DNA of 64,000 nucleotides from Betaproteobacteria bacterium (GCA_009778785.1 WRFN01000002.1:62001-126000); one strand, 5' to 3'; counted from the first letter of the stretch, positions 22,354 to 34,036 are shown. The notes: a model not told the origin generated them from the sequence alone. Numbers and translations: made by a program.

Positions 22354-23829
22354 TCAGGGCTTGGCCGACTTATCGTTTTTTTGCTCGACCGGATATTCTT
22401 TCTGGTCGATGCCGCCGCCCAGCGATTTGTACAACGCCACCTGATTCGTCTGCTTGGCATACTGCACGCTGACCCAGCCGAGGCTGGCGGAATACATCGC
22501 GCGCTGCGCGTCGAGGACGTTCAAATAGCTGTCCACCCCTTTTTCGTAGCGGGCGGTCGCCAGATTGAAGGTGGCGGTCGTCGCTTCCAGCAAGGCTTTT
22601 TGCGCGGCCACTTGCTCGTCGATAGTGCCGCGTTGCGCCAGTGCGTCCGCCACTTCGCTGAACGCGATTTGAATGGCTTTTTCGTACTGCGCGACGGCGA
22701 TGTCGCGGTCGGTGTTGGAGACTTCGAGGTTAGCAAGGTTGCGGCCTGTATCGAAAATCGGCAAATTGATTTGCGGCGCGAACATCCACACGCCCGAGCC
22801 GCCCTTGAACAATCCCGACAGCGAAGCGCTGGCCGTTCCGGCGGAAGTGGTCAAACTGATGGACGGGAAGAACGCCGCCCGCGCCGCGCCGATGTTGGCG
22901 TTGGCCGCTTTCAACTGATGTTCGGCGGCGAGCACGTCGGGGCGTTGCAGCAACACCGTGGACGGCACATCACCGGCAGTCAAATGAATCGTCGTGCCGA
23001 GATCGTCCATCTTGTCGGAGGACAACCATTCCGGCAAGGCCGGCGCACCGAGCAGCAGGAACAACGCGTTCTCGTCGCGCGCAACCGATGTGGTGTAATT
23101 CGCCATATCAACGCGCGCCATCTCGACACTGGTTTGCGCTTGCCGCAAATCCAGTTCGGAAGCAATGCCCTGCTCGTAGCGCACCCGGATCAAATCATAC
23201 GACTGCTGTTGGCTCTTCAAGGTTTCCTGTGCCACTTGCAACCGTTGACGGTCGGCAAGCCAAGCCAGATATGCGTTGGCCACGCCCGACACCAGACTGA
23301 TCTGAGCGCTGCGCCAGGCTTCTTCCGTCGAGAAGTACAACTCCAGCGCCTGCTCGTTCAAGCTGCGCACGCGACCAAAGAAATCCAGCTCGTAGTTGGC
23401 GATACCGGCCGTCACCCCGTATTGGTGCGAAATCATTTCTACGCCGGTCGTGCTCAAATCATGGGGAATCCGCTGCGCCGTTTCACTGGCGCCGAGGCCG
23501 ATGGTCGGCAACAAATCGGCGCGCTGAATCCGGTACATCGCTTGGGCGCGCTGAATGTTGAGCGCCGCCACCCGCAAATCGCGGTTGTTCGCCAGTGCCG
23601 TTTCAATCAACTGTTGCAAACGCGGGTCGGTGAAAAATTCGCGCCAGCCGATATCCATCGCTTGTTGGCCGTCCTTGCCGACATCTGCGGCGCGATACGC
23701 CGCGCCGCTCGGCCATTGCGTCGTCACTGGCGCTTGCGGTCGTTCGTAGTTGGGGATCAGCGTACAGCCGCCCAGCAGCAACACGGCCATCGCCAGCGAC
23801 AAGGTTTTCGGTTTCATTATTCGATTCAT
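22354..23829 (-). CDS. RND efflux outer membrane lipoprotein (OprM/NodT family)
   Basis: Lipobox LLLGGCTLIPNYERPQAPV; DIGWREFFTDPRLQQLIETALANNRDLRVAALNIQRAQAMYRIQRADLLPTIGL. Confidence 0.94.
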   Translation of the reverse strand: MNRIMKPKTLSLAMAVLLLGGCTLIPNYERPQAPVTTQWPSGAAYRAADVGKDGQQAMDIGWREFFTDPRLQQLIETALANNRDLRVAALNIQRAQAMYRIQRADLLPTIGLGASETAQRIPHDLSTTGVEMISHQYGVTAGIANYELDFFGRVRSLNEQALELYFSTEEAWRSAQISLVSGVANAYLAWLADRQRLQVAQETLKSQQQSYDLIRVRYEQGIASELDLRQAQTSVEMARVDMANYTTSVARDENALFLLLGAPALPEWLSSDKMDDLGTTIHLTAGDVPSTVLLQRPDVLAAEHQLKAANANIGAARAAFFPSISLTTSAGTASASLSGLFKGGSGVWMFAPQINLPIFDTGRNLANLEVSNTDRDIAVAQYEKAIQIAFSEVADALAQRGTIDEQVAAQKALLEATTATFNLATARYEKGVDSYLNVLDAQRAMYSASLGWVSVQYAKQTNQVALYKSLGGGIDQKEYPVEQKNDKSAKP

Positions 23830-23830
23830 C

Positions 23831-26800
23831 TCAGTGTTCCTCCGCGACCGGAGTCGGCGTCGCTGGTTTGTCTTTGTATTTGTACTTAAAGATGCTGCGC
23901 ACCACGACGAAGAACACCGGGATCAGGAAGATACCGAGGAAGACCGTCGAGAACAGGCCGCCGGCCACGCCGGTGCCGATCACGTTCTGGCCGCCGGAAC
24001 CGGCGCCGGTATTCATCGCCAGCGGCAACACGCCGAAGCCGAAGGCGAACGAAGTCATCAAGATCGGCCGCAGCCGCAAGTGCACCGCTTCCAGCGTCGC
24101 ATCAATCAAGGCTTTGCCGCGTTCTTGCGCGCTCTTGGCAAATTCGACGATCAAAATTGCGTTCTTCGCCGACAGCCCGATGATGGTCAACAGGCCGACC
24201 TGAAAATAAACGTCGTTGGTGAAGTGGCGCGACATCACGGCAAGCAGCATCCCGATCACGCCCAACGGCACCACCAGCACGATGGACAACGGAATCGCCC
24301 AGCTTTCATACAAAGCCGCGAGACAGAGGAACACCACCATGATCGACAGCGCGTAGAGCAGCGGCGCTTTCGCTCCGGCGAGACGTTCCTGAAACGAGAT
24401 GCCCGCCCATTCGTGACCGACGCCCGACGGCAACTGGGAAGCGAGTTTTTCCATCGTCGCCATCGCGGTGCCCGAGCTTTGACCCGGCACCGGTTCACCC
24501 TGAATTTCGACAGCGGGAACACCGTTGAAACGCTCGAGGCGCGGCGAGCCGTATTCCCAGCGCGTCGAAGTGAACGTCGAGAATGGCACCATTTGTCCCT
24601 GATTGTTGCGGGTGTACCAGTCCTTGATATTTTCCGGCAACATCCGGTTGGCCGCTTCCGATTGAACGTAAACACGCTTCACCCGGCCTTTGTCGAGAAA
24701 GTCGTTGACGTAGTAACCGCCCCAAGCCGCCGACAGTGTGTTATTGATGTCACCTTGGCTCAAGCCCAAGGCCTGCGCTTTGGCGTGATCGATGTCAATC
24801 TGCAACTGCGTCGTATCGTTCAAGCCGTTATGGCGCACGCGTGTCAGAATTCCGGTGTTCGGCGGCTGATAAACTGTGCCCAGCAACTGATCGCGCGCCT
24901 GCATCAGCTTGTCGTGACCCAGGCCGGCGCGGTCTTGCAAATACATATCGAAACCCGAGGCGCGTCCCAATTCGGTGATGGCCGGCGGCAGAATGATAAA
25001 GACCTGACCGTCGCGAATTTCATTCATCCGTGGCTGCGCTCGCGCCATAATGGCCTTGACGGAGAGCCTGCCCTGCTTTTGCAGGAACAAGTTTTTCACT
25101 TTGGTAAAGAAGGGGTCGGCGCGCACTTCCCAATCTCTCATGCGGATGAAAAGCATGCCTGTGTTTTGTCCGTTACCGGCAAAGCTGTAACCGGCCACGC
25201 CCATCGTTGCCTGTACGGCTTCCTTCTCCTCTTCGAGAAAATATTTTTCAACCTGTTCGAGAACCTTGATGGTGCGCTCTTTGGCAACGCCGGAGGGCAA
25301 CTGCACCTGCACCATCAAAACGCCCTGATCTTCATCGGGCAAAAAGGATTTCGGCAAATGCAAAAACGAGAAGGCGACGGCAGCGATGATCCCAAGATAA
25401 ACAAGCATGGCGATGAACGGCACTTTCAGAACGTAGGCGACGATTCGCTGGTAACGCTCGGTGAACGCCTTGAAAGTGCGGTTGAACCAGCCGAAGAAGC
25501 CGCGCTTCTCGTGCTTGTCGCCTTCGTGAATCGGTTTGATGATGGTCGCGCACCAGGCCGGCGTCAACACAATCGCCACCGTCAGCGAAATCACCAGCGC
25601 CGAAACCAGCGTGATCGAGAACTGCCGATAAATCACCCCGGTCGCGCCGCCGAAAAACGCCATCGGCACCAGCACCGCGCACAACACCATCACGATGCCG
25701 ACCAGCGCGCCGGTGATTTGGTTCATCGATTTCTTGGCGGCGTCGTGCGGCGATAACCCTTCCTCGGTCATGATCCGCTCGACGTTTTCGACGACGACGA
25801 TGGCGTCGTCCACCAGCAACCCGATTGCCAGCACCAACGCAAAGAGCGTCAACATATTGATCGAGTAGCCGAAAGCCGACAACGCTCCCATCGTTCCGAG
25901 CAGCACCACCGGCACCGCCAGCATGGGCACCAGCGTCGCTCGCAAGCTCTGCAAAAAGAGCAACATCACGAGGAACACCAGTCCGATAGCGATCAACAGC
26001 GTTTTCACCACTTCTTTGACTGCCGCTTTGACGAACGGCGTCGTGTCATAGGGATAAACGGCTTTGATCCCCGGCGGGAAATACTGCGCCAATTCGTCGA
26101 TCTTGGCCTTGACCCGATCTGCCGTGTCCAGCGCGTTGGCGCCGGAGGCCAGATTGATCGCAAGCCCTGTGGCCGGGTTGCCGTTATAGCGCGCGGAAAC
26201 GTCGTAGTTCTGTGCGCCGATTTCGATTCGCGCCACGTCCTTCAAAAGAACTTGCGAGCCATCCTGCGCTACCCGCAACAGAATTTTCTCGAACTGATCG
26301 ACAGTTTGCAAACGACTTTGCGCCGTCACCGTCGCATTGATTTGTTGCCCTTCTACCGCCGGCGTGCCGCCCAGTTGGCCGACCGACACTTGCGTGTTCT
26401 GATCCTGAATCGCGCCGATGACATCGGTCGGCGTGATGTTGTATTTGACCATACGAGCAGGATCGAGCCAGATACGCATCGCGTAAGCGCCGCCGAACTG
26501 CGTCACGTCGCCGACGCCGTCGATACGGCTGATCGGGTCCATGATATTGGTGGCCACATAGTCGCCGAGATCGTAGCCGGTCATGCTGTGATCGGGCGAA
26601 TAAAAGCCCGCGATCATCAGGAAGGACGGCGACGCTTTCTTGACATACACGCCTTGCCGCTGCACTTCATCCGGCAACAGCGGCATCGCCGCCTGTAATT
26701 TGTTCTGCACCTGAACCTGCGCAATGTCGGGGTTGGTGCCGGTGTCGAAAGTCAGCAGCACGACAGCGTTGCCGTAGAAATCGCTGGTAGCCGACATGTA

Positions 26801-27034
26801 CAACAAATGGTCAAGCCCCTTCATCTGCTGCTCGATCACCTGCGTGACGGAATCTTCCACCGTTTTCGCCGACGCGCCGAGGTAATTGGTGTTCACCTGA
26901 ATCGTCGGCGGCGCGATACTGGGATATTGCGCCACCGGCAAGGTGAAGATCGACAGCCCGCCCGCCAGCGAGATGATAATGGCGATCACCCATGCAAAAA
27001 TCGGGCGCTCAATGAAAAAATGAGAAATGGACAT
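23831..27034 (-). CDS. RND multidrug efflux permease (AcrB/MexB, HAE1 family)
   Basis: 1067 aa; [80 protein letters not shown]. Confidence 0.97.
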   Translation of the reverse strand: MSISHFFIERPIFAWVIAIIISLAGGLSIFTLPVAQYPSIAPPTIQVNTNYLGASAKTVEDSVTQVIEQQMKGLDHLLYMSATSDFYGNAVVLLTFDTGTNPDIAQVQVQNKLQAAMPLLPDEVQRQGVYVKKASPSFLMIAGFYSPDHSMTGYDLGDYVATNIMDPISRIDGVGDVTQFGGAYAMRIWLDPARMVKYNITPTDVIGAIQDQNTQVSVGQLGGTPAVEGQQINATVTAQSRLQTVDQFEKILLRVAQDGSQVLLKDVARIEIGAQNYDVSARYNGNPATGLAINLASGANALDTADRVKAKIDELAQYFPPGIKAVYPYDTTPFVKAAVKEVVKTLLIAIGLVFLVMLLFLQSLRATLVPMLAVPVVLLGTMGALSAFGYSINMLTLFALVLAIGLLVDDAIVVVENVERIMTEEGLSPHDAAKKSMNQITGALVGIVMVLCAVLVPMAFFGGATGVIYRQFSITLVSALVISLTVAIVLTPAWCATIIKPIHEGDKHEKRGFFGWFNRTFKAFTERYQRIVAYVLKVPFIAMLVYLGIIAAVAFSFLHLPKSFLPDEDQGVLMVQVQLPSGVAKERTIKVLEQVEKYFLEEEKEAVQATMGVAGYSFAGNGQNTGMLFIRMRDWEVRADPFFTKVKNLFLQKQGRLSVKAIMARAQPRMNEIRDGQVFIILPPAITELGRASGFDMYLQDRAGLGHDKLMQARDQLLGTVYQPPNTGILTRVRHNGLNDTTQLQIDIDHAKAQALGLSQGDINNTLSAAWGGYYVNDFLDKGRVKRVYVQSEAANRMLPENIKDWYTRNNQGQMVPFSTFTSTRWEYGSPRLERFNGVPAVEIQGEPVPGQSSGTAMATMEKLASQLPSGVGHEWAGISFQERLAGAKAPLLYALSIMVVFLCLAALYESWAIPLSIVLVVPLGVIGMLLAVMSRHFTNDVYFQVGLLTIIGLSAKNAILIVEFAKSAQERGKALIDATLEAVHLRLRPILMTSFAFGFGVLPLAMNTGAGSGGQNVIGTGVAGGLFSTVFLGIFLIPVFFVVVRSIFKYKYKDKPATPTPVAEEH

Positions 27035-27049
27035 GCGACAAACTCCTGA

Positions 27050-28276
27050 TTATTTTTTCGCAGCGTCGGCTTTGGCATTTCCGGCAGGCGCAGCTTGAGA
27101 TTGTCCCGCCGGTGGCGTTGCCGCCGCATTGTCCTTGCCCATCTGCCCTGCCGGTACCGGCTTGACCGTCACATTCGGCGAGGCCAGCCGTTGCGCGCCT
27201 TCGACGACGAGTTTCTCGCCGACTTTGATGCCCGAAGTCACCAGCCAGTCGTTGCCGATATCACGATCCACCGTAATGTTGCGACGCTCGATCTTGTTGT
27301 CGGCCGTCACCACGAGAACCAGCGGCACGCCTTTCTGGTCGCGCGTGACGGCGGCTTGCGGAATAGTGATGGCCTGTTCGTTGACGCCTTCTTCCAAGAT
27401 GGCCCGCACATACATGCCGGGCAGCAAATCGTGTTTGGAATTCGGGAACACCGCGCGCAGTGTAATCATCCCCGTCGTCTGATCCACCGTCACGTCGGAA
27501 AATTCGAGTTTGCCTTCATGCGGATACATCCGGCCGTCTTCGAGCTTCAGTTTGACCTTCGCCTGATTCTTGCTGTCGGTTTTCAACACGCCGTTTTCGA
27601 TTTCCCGTTTCAGTCGCAACCATTCGACGCTCGATTGCGTCACGTCAACATAGATCGGATCAAGTTGTTGAATCCGGGTCAACGCCGTCGCCTGACTGGC
27701 CGTCACCAGCGCGCCCGGCGTGAAATCCGACTTGCTGATGCGCCCTGAGATCGGCGCCGTTACCTTGGTGTAATCGAGATTGATGCGCGCGTTTTCCACC
27801 GCCGCCTTGGCGCTTTCGACATCCGCCAGCGCCTGCTTGGAAGCAGCGTAAGCATCATCGTAATCCTGCTTGCTCACCGCGTTGATCTTGACCAGATCGC
27901 CGTAACGCTCGGCGCGCGATTGCACGCTCGCCTGATTGGCTTCGGCTTTCGCCAGCGCCGCCGCAGCGCTGTTATACGTCGCCTGATACGTCGCCGGATC
28001 GATCTGATAGAGCACCTCGTCGCGTTTGACGTCGCCGCCCTCCTTGAACAACCGCTTCAGAATGATACCGCCTACTTGCGGCCGCACTTCCGCCACCAAA
28101 TAAGGGTTGGTTCGCCCCGGCAGTTCGCTGGTCATCACAACCTTCCCTGTAGCAACCGTCACCACCCCGACTTCAACCGCCTGTGGCCCAGCTTGCTGAG
28201 GCGCGTCTTTGCTGCAACCTGCCAATGCCAACGCCGCCAGCACAAAGGTGCCGATTCTTATCGTCTGATACTGCAT
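27050..28276 (-). CDS. RND efflux periplasmic adaptor (AcrA/MexA)
   Basis: Start MQYQTIRIGTFVLAALALAGCSKDAPQQA (lipobox); EVRPQVGGIILKRLFKEGGDVKRDEVLYQIDPATYQATYNSA; VTAPISGRISKS. Confidence 0.95.
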   Translation of the reverse strand: MQYQTIRIGTFVLAALALAGCSKDAPQQAGPQAVEVGVVTVATGKVVMTSELPGRTNPYLVAEVRPQVGGIILKRLFKEGGDVKRDEVLYQIDPATYQATYNSAAAALAKAEANQASVQSRAERYGDLVKINAVSKQDYDDAYAASKQALADVESAKAAVENARINLDYTKVTAPISGRISKSDFTPGALVTASQATALTRIQQLDPIYVDVTQSSVEWLRLKREIENGVLKTDSKNQAKVKLKLEDGRMYPHEGKLEFSDVTVDQTTGMITLRAVFPNSKHDLLPGMYVRAILEEGVNEQAITIPQAAVTRDQKGVPLVLVVTADNKIERRNITVDRDIGNDWLVTSGIKVGEKLVVEGAQRLASPNVTVKPVPAGQMGKDNAAATPPAGQSQAAPAGNAKADAAKK

Positions 28277-28327
28277 GTTTGAAATCCTCACAGGTAATAG
28301 TGTCTTGTCCAACGATGAATTTTTAGA

Positions 28328-29077
28328 TCATTTCGCGCTGCGTTGGCATAAAGGCGAATTTTCGCTCCGATCCAGCAAATAGGCAACTTCTTCATTGATC
28401 GCGTCCCGAATGATGTTTCGCGCCGTTTCGTCGAGCGTTTTCCAGCCGAGATAGCGCGTTACCGTCGCGCGCTCGCGCTCAAAAGAAAGCATTTTTCCGA
28501 GCAACAACACCGCTTGCAGTCTGACCGAAATCGACTGCGCCGGAAGCTGCTGAATACATCCGATCAGTTCCGCCAGAATGTCGAGAAAACGACCAAAGCA
28601 AGCATCGTAAAGCCGATCAAACGCCTTCGTCGGATTCGCCTTCTCGCGGACAACGAACCACGCCCATTCGTGCCCTTGTTTTTTCTTGACCAGCATCCCG
28701 TCCAACCACTCGCTACACAAGCGCTGCAACAAAGCAACGGCTTCCTGCGGCGACAAACTCCCGCTCTTGATGCCCCCGAGTTCCTCAGCCAGAAACACCT
28801 CGACCTTAGCCACTTTCTTGCCGAACTCCTGCGCGATGTAATCGGCGGCGGCCAGATAAAGATTTTCCTTGCCGCCGAAGTGATAAGCAATCGACGAAAT
28901 GTTCGTTCCGGCCAGCGCCGCAATGCGTCGCGTGCTGGCGCCTTCGAAGCCCTGCGAACCGAACACCGAAACCGCCGCTTGAATCAAACGCTGGCGCGTA
29001 TCATCCTGCGCTTTTTCGGAGAAAGACGCATGATCATGATAGTGGGTGCTCTGCTGCAGCTGGGCGCTTAAAGACAT
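28328..29077 (-). CDS. TetR/AcrR family regulator (likely local regulator of the RND operon)
   Basis: Start MSLSAQLQQSTHYHDHASFSEKAQDDTRQRLIQAAVSVFGSQGFEGASTRRIAALAGTNISSIAYHFGGKENLYLAA (TetR HTH); located directly upstream of the adaptor gene on the same strand. Confidence 0.92.
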   Translation of the reverse strand: MSLSAQLQQSTHYHDHASFSEKAQDDTRQRLIQAAVSVFGSQGFEGASTRRIAALAGTNISSIAYHFGGKENLYLAAADYIAQEFGKKVAKVEVFLAEELGGIKSGSLSPQEAVALLQRLCSEWLDGMLVKKKQGHEWAWFVVREKANPTKAFDRLYDACFGRFLDILAELIGCIQQLPAQSISVRLQAVLLLGKMLSFERERATVTRYLGWKTLDETARNIIRDAINEEVAYLLDRSENSPLCQRSAK

Positions 29078-29338
29078 CCGAGCAAAATAATGGGAAACCG
29101 CGAGGAGGTCAATCAATCGATTGATTTATGTGTAACGAGGCGTAAGTCTTTTCCCTGAAGAGCAGGGTTTTCCATCGGTTCATGTGATGAAATGTACATC
29201 TTTGATACTTTGTTCACCTTTTATGCTCCCTTCGTTCTGGATACTCCGCTCGTCCTTTGATATTCCGTTCGTTCTGAGCCTGTCGAAGAGTGAAGGGCGT
29301 ATTAACGACTCATTACAAAGTTTTTCATAAGGCGCCTT

Positions 29339-29974
29339 TCATTTTTCATGACCTTGTTTGAGCCATTTCGTAATCGGCGCCCACTGCTCCCAATCCTGTT
29401 TTCCTCTCGACGGCGGCAGGTCAAACAGCGTCAAGCCGTCGCGCGCGCAATACACGTACACTTGCGTTTCGCGCAGATGCGCAATCAGCGGAAACTCGAA
29501 ACCGTAAAGAAACTCGTCGAGTTCTTGCGCGCTGCGGGTTCGCGCGTCCACCCGCATCGCCACCAGCGCGACGGCGAGTTTTTGTTCGCGCACCGCCTTG
29601 TATTCATTCACGGCGTCGAGAAACGCTTGCGTCGCTTCCATGTCGAAGGCCGACGGCGACAGCGGCACCAGCAAGTGATCCGCCTGTCGAACAAAATCGC
29701 GCAGACGCTCGCCGTGCAATCCGGCGGGGGTGTCGATCACCCGCCAGGCAAAGCCCTGCTCGCGCGCTTCCTTGCGCCCCGTGCCGGGCTTGAGCGCTTC
29801 GATTTTCGGAAACAGCGGCGGGCGTCGCGCCAGCCAACTGGAGGCCGAGCGCTGCGGGTCTTCGTCCTGCAACGCCACCCGATGACGACGACCGGCAAAC
29901 CAGCCCGCCGCCTGAGTTGCCAGTGTCGTTTTTCCGCTGCCGCCTTTGGCATTAGCTACCAGTAAGGTACGCAT
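29339..29974 (-). CDS. ParA/MinD-like P-loop ATPase (orphan)
   Basis: Deviant Walker A MRTLLVANAKGGSGKTTLATQAAGWFA; RVIDTPAGLHG; no parB nearby. Confidence 0.85.
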   Translation of the reverse strand: MRTLLVANAKGGSGKTTLATQAAGWFAGRRHRVALQDEDPQRSASSWLARRPPLFPKIEALKPGTGRKEAREQGFAWRVIDTPAGLHGERLRDFVRQADHLLVPLSPSAFDMEATQAFLDAVNEYKAVREQKLAVALVAMRVDARTRSAQELDEFLYGFEFPLIAHLRETQVYVYCARDGLTLFDLPPSRGKQDWEQWAPITKWLKQGHEK

Positions 29975-30090
29975 AAATCCTCCGAAGCAAGATTGACGTT
30001 ACCATATTACGACAAAATGCGGCTGCCGTGCGATTGGCGTGCGTCCTTCCTTTGTGTCATAGCGCGGGCAATCGACTACAATCCGCCCCC

Positions 30091-31047
30091 ATGAACGAAC
30101 TTTCTCCCAGCCCTACCCCCGCCAAAACGCGCGACCCGCGCCGCGTTGAATTCGAGGCCAACAAACTCAAGAAACGACTGCGCCGTCTGGTCGGCCAGGC
30201 GATTGCCGATTTCTCGATGATCGAAGCCGGAGATCGGGTGATGGTTTGCCTGTCCGGCGGCAAGGACAGCCACGCGCTACTCGACATTCTGCTGTCGCTG
30301 AAAGCGCGTGCGCCGGTAGCGTTTGAAGTGATCGCCGTCAACCTCGATCAGAAGCAGCCGGGTTTCCCGCCCGATGTTCTGCCGCGTTACCTCGCCGAAC
30401 TCGGTGTGCCTTACCGCATCGTCGAGCAAGACACTTACAGCATCGTCAAGCGGGTGATTCCCGAAGGCGGCACGATGTGCTCGCTGTGCTCGCGGCTGCG
30501 TCGTGGTGTGCTCTACCGCGTTGCCAACGAATTGGGCGCCACCAAAATTGCGCTCGGCCATCACCGCGACGATTTGCTGGCAACGTTTTTTCTCAATCTC
30601 TTTTTTGCCGCCCGCGTCAAAACCATGCCCCCCAAGCTGCGCTCGGACGACAACCAACACGTCGTGATCCGGCCGCTGGCGTATGTGCGCGAACGCGATT
30701 TGATTCGCTACGCCGACTTGAGGCAGTTTCCGATCATTCCCTGCAACCTGTGCGGCTCACAACAACATTTGCAACGAAAACAGGTTTCGCTGATGTTGCG
30801 CGAGTGGGAGAAAAAATTTCCGGGGCGTCTCGATTCCATTTTTGGCGCGATGGGACATCTCGTGCCTTCGCACCTGATGGATCGGCAATGGTTCGACTTC
30901 GATCAACTGAGACCGCGACACCCCGACGCCGCCACGCGACCGGAAGATGCCCGCGAGCCGTTGCCGGAACTCGACGAAGACGATTTCGGCAATGTGCTGG
31001 ACACTTTCACAGAAACAACGCCGGTGACGCTGATCGAGCGAGATTAG
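30091..31047 (+). CDS. ttcA: tRNA 2-thiocytidine biosynthesis protein
   Basis: PP-loop [58 protein letters not shown]. Confidence 0.95.
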   Translation: MNELSPSPTPAKTRDPRRVEFEANKLKKRLRRLVGQAIADFSMIEAGDRVMVCLSGGKDSHALLDILLSLKARAPVAFEVIAVNLDQKQPGFPPDVLPRYLAELGVPYRIVEQDTYSIVKRVIPEGGTMCSLCSRLRRGVLYRVANELGATKIALGHHRDDLLATFFLNLFFAARVKTMPPKLRSDDNQHVVIRPLAYVRERDLIRYADLRQFPIIPCNLCGSQQHLQRKQVSLMLREWEKKFPGRLDSIFGAMGHLVPSHLMDRQWFDFDQLRPRHPDAATRPEDAREPLPELDEDDFGNVLDTFTETTPVTLIERD

Positions 31048-31154
31048 AGCGGCTTGACGCTACAGCTCCCCCCTTGAAGCCGCCGAGTATCGCAGAACGG
31101 CGCAGAAACAGGGCGAGGGGTTATGTGTTGGGGTTCGCTACACTCATCACCAAC

Positions 31155-31781
31155 CTACGCCACCGTCTCCGCCACCCGATACGCCCGCACCACCGCTTCG
31201 CGCGCGGCCATCCGCGCTTTCCATTTTGCGAGGTTCGGGAATTCGTCGAGGTTTTGTCCCTGCTTGTCGGGAAGAATCCACGGATAACACGCCATGTCCG
31301 CAATCGTGTACTCGCCGACAATGTAATTGCGGTCTTGCAGTTGCTTATCGAGCACACCGTAAAGCCGCGTCGTTTCTTTGGTGTAGCGCTCAATGCCGTA
31401 GGGTACTTGCTCCGGCGCGTAGTGACGGAAATGGTGGTTCTGTCCGAGCATCGGCCCCAGCCCGGCCATTTGCCAGAAAAGCCATTGGATGCAAGCGTTA
31501 CGCCCGCGCAAATCCTGCGGGATGAAACGTTTGGTTTTGTCCGCCAGATACAGCAGAATCGCGCCCGATTCAAACAACGCGACGGGCGCGCCGCCGTCGG
31601 CAGGCGCGTGATCGACGATGGCCGGCATCCGGTTGTTCGGCGCGATTTTGAGAAACGCCGGATCGAATTGCTCGCCTTTGCCGATGTTGACCGGCTTGAC
31701 GCGATACGTCAATCCCGCTTCTTCCATGAAAATGGTCATCTTGTGACCGTTCGGTGTCGGCCAGTAATAAAGGTCAATCAT
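31155..31781 (-). CDS. glutathione S-transferase family protein (YfcG/YghU-like)
   Basis: MIDLYYWPTPNGHKMTIFMEEAGLTYRVKPVNIGKGEQFDPAFLKIAPNNRMPAIVDH; FESGAILLYLADK; FWQMAGLGPMLGQNHHF. Confidence 0.92.
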   Translation of the reverse strand: MIDLYYWPTPNGHKMTIFMEEAGLTYRVKPVNIGKGEQFDPAFLKIAPNNRMPAIVDHAPADGGAPVALFESGAILLYLADKTKRFIPQDLRGRNACIQWLFWQMAGLGPMLGQNHHFRHYAPEQVPYGIERYTKETTRLYGVLDKQLQDRNYIVGEYTIADMACYPWILPDKQGQNLDEFPNLAKWKARMAAREAVVRAYRVAETVA

Positions 31782-31810
31782 GATGAAGCTCCTTCCTCAC
31801 AAAATTCATC

Positions 31811-33007
31811 CTATAGCGTTGTCGGTCGGCGCACGCGAATCACCGTCAAAACCGTCAACATCAATACAAAGGCAATGACCATGTAAGCGCTCTGCCCCGC
31901 CTGATGGTCGAGCAACTTGCCGAACAACAGCGGCGCCAGCGCTGCGCCGATGTCCATGCCCGAATAGACGAAACCATAAACGCGCCCCGCCGCGCCTCTG
32001 GGCGCAACGCTGCGCACGAGCATGTCACGCGACGGCCCGATGGCGCCGATGGAAAATCCGATCAAGGCAAAACACGTCAACAACAACCACGGCGAGGAGG
32101 TGATGAAAAAAATGGAGGACGCCAGTAGCGCCGCCACTATCAGCCCGCCTGCCGCCACCCGCGTGTGATGCGATGTATGGGTGGCGATCACGCCGCCGAC
32201 CAGCACGCCGACAACGCCCGCCGACGAATACGTGGCCACCGCTATCGCCGCCAGTTTCAGCGTCAGCGAAAAACTCTCATTGAGGATCGACGGCGTCGAA
32301 AAGGAAATGCCGTTACCGGCGAAGGTTTGCAATACGAAAAACAAGAAGCACATCACGGTGACCATCTGCCACCAACTCGCCGCCGGTTTCGCCGCGCCTT
32401 TTTCGGAAACGATTTTGTGCGCCCTCTCCGAGTTCAACAACTGTTGTTGCGAAATCACCAGCGCCAACACCAGCAAGCCGATACCTCCCATCACCATCAA
32501 AGAGAACTGCCAACTGAAATGCACCGCCAGCGCCAGACTCGTGACCGGCGCCAGCGCGAAACCCACCGTACCGACGGCGCCGTGAACCGCGTAAGCGTAA
32601 CCGAGATGATGTTCTTTGATGTTGGCGTTCAACACCGCGAAATCGCACGGATGAAACGTGCCATTGCCGACGCCCATCAGCACCGCCAGCACATAAAGCA
32701 CGATGAGATTCGGCGCCATCGCGCAAGCCAGCGTTCCGCCGGCGAGCAGGAAAAGACCGGCGATCAATACCGGCCGCGCGCCGATACGATCAACCGCGAA
32801 GCCGACCAAAAATTGTGAAGTGCTGCTGGCAATGAAAAACAGAGTCGTCATGAAACCCAGCGCCGTCCACGACACATCGAAATCCTTGTACAACAACGGG
32901 AACAGCGGCGGAATCGCCAGTTGCAGAAAATGAGAAACGCCGTGCGCCAGACTGATCGTTCCGGTCAAACGAACATCCTGTGTGCGCAACGCCGCGACAA
33001 GAGACAT
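31811..33007 (-). CDS. MFS transporter
   Basis: Start MSLVAALRTQDVRLTGTISLAHGVSHFLQLAIPPLFPLLYKDFDVSWTALGFMTTLFFIASSTSQFLVGFAVDRIGARPVLIAG; multi-TM. Confidence 0.88.
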   Translation of the reverse strand: MSLVAALRTQDVRLTGTISLAHGVSHFLQLAIPPLFPLLYKDFDVSWTALGFMTTLFFIASSTSQFLVGFAVDRIGARPVLIAGLFLLAGGTLACAMAPNLIVLYVLAVLMGVGNGTFHPCDFAVLNANIKEHHLGYAYAVHGAVGTVGFALAPVTSLALAVHFSWQFSLMVMGGIGLLVLALVISQQQLLNSERAHKIVSEKGAAKPAASWWQMVTVMCFLFFVLQTFAGNGISFSTPSILNESFSLTLKLAAIAVATYSSAGVVGVLVGGVIATHTSHHTRVAAGGLIVAALLASSIFFITSSPWLLLTCFALIGFSIGAIGPSRDMLVRSVAPRGAAGRVYGFVYSGMDIGAALAPLLFGKLLDHQAGQSAYMVIAFVLMLTVLTVIRVRRPTTL

Positions 33008-33011
33008 GATT

Positions 33012-33695
33012 CTATTCCTGCACCGGCAACACGCGCGCCAAAAACGCGCCGACATCGCGCAATTCCTGCTCGGTGGCCGAATGCGGCATCGAATACATGT
33101 GCCATTCGACCTTGTAGTGATGCGCCAGCAAAGCGTCACGCGACATCTCGCCCCATTGCGGCAACACCACCGGGTCCATCGTACCGTGCGCCATGAAAAT
33201 CGGCGTTTGAAGATTGGCGACGCTGACTTCTGCTCGCAGCGTTTCGGGACTGAGCAGATACGTTGACAACGCCACAATCCCCGCCAGTCGTTTCCGATGC
33301 CGTAGCCCCACATGCAGCGCCACCGCGCCGCCTTGCGAAAAGCCCGCCAGAACGATTCGCGACGGCGGCACCCCGCGCTCGACCTCGTGATTCAGCAACG
33401 CCTCAATGTGCGCCTGCGAAACACGCATCCCGTCGAGATCGGAACGCTCGCTCAAATTGTCGCCGACGACATCGTACCAGGCGCGCATCCGGTAACCCTG
33501 ATTGATCGTGATCGGCATCATCGGCGCATTCGGAAACAGAAAGCGAAAACGCACCGACGGCGGCAATTCCAACGCGCCTACCTCCGACGCCCAGCCGTTG
33601 CCGTTATCGCCGAGACCATGCATCCAGATCACTGCCGCGTCCGGCTGCGGATGGGTTTCGACTTCAACGAAAGAAAGTAGCGTCGGCGCGGTCAT
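33012..33695 (-). CDS. carboxylesterase (phospholipase/carboxylesterase family)
   Basis: MTAPTLLSFVEVETHPQPDAAVIWMHGLGDNGNGWASEV; nucleophile elbow GFSQGGAVAL; HGTMDPVV. Confidence 0.93.
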   Translation of the reverse strand: MTAPTLLSFVEVETHPQPDAAVIWMHGLGDNGNGWASEVGALELPPSVRFRFLFPNAPMMPITINQGYRMRAWYDVVGDNLSERSDLDGMRVSQAHIEALLNHEVERGVPPSRIVLAGFSQGGAVALHVGLRHRKRLAGIVALSTYLLSPETLRAEVSVANLQTPIFMAHGTMDPVVLPQWGEMSRDALLAHHYKVEWHMYSMPHSATEQELRDVGAFLARVLPVQE

Positions 33696-33906
33696 GGAAG
33701 ACTCCTGTAAAGAGTCTATTGTATCCATTCAATCGACGGTGTACAGCACCTCTTATCTCTTTCCTGCGAGAAGAAAGGGAAAAGGTTCCGGCGAACGCAA
33801 CGCGACAACGAGGCTGATTGATTCCGTTCGTCCTGAGCGAGCCGGTGAACGGAACATCGCTGCAAAGCTTCGACAAGCTCAGCCTGAACAGTGTTTTGTC
33901 GACGTA

Positions 33907-33926
33907 GGGGCGGCATTTTGCCGCCC
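33907..33926. repeat. dispersed palindromic repeat (family B) copy, inverted orientation
   Basis: GTAGGGGCGGCATTTTGCCGCCC. Confidence 0.75.
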
Positions 33927-33982
33927 GTCGTTTGTTTTTCGACAAATGTCCTTCGACAATCTCAGAGTAAATGAAACTTACC

Positions 33983-34011
33983 CAAAAAAGGCTGCGCTTA
34001 CCACGCAGCCC
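33983..34011 (-). terminator. terminator 3' of the flavocytochrome gene pair
   Basis: Minus strand GGCTGCG-TGGTAAG-CGCAGCC-TTTTTTGGG. Confidence 0.8.
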
Positions 34012-34036
34012 TCTTTGGTAAACGGTTTTACCATCG

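Noticed and set aside
22297-23889. 530-aa plus-strand ORF
   Set aside because: Antisense to the OprM-type gene, shadow ORF.
23750-25756. 668-aa plus-strand ORF
   Set aside because: Lies antisense within the RND permease gene; composition is HRQ-rich with no recognisable domain.
30477-31886. 469-aa plus-strand ORF
   Set aside because: Out of frame within ttcA and then antisense to the GST gene.
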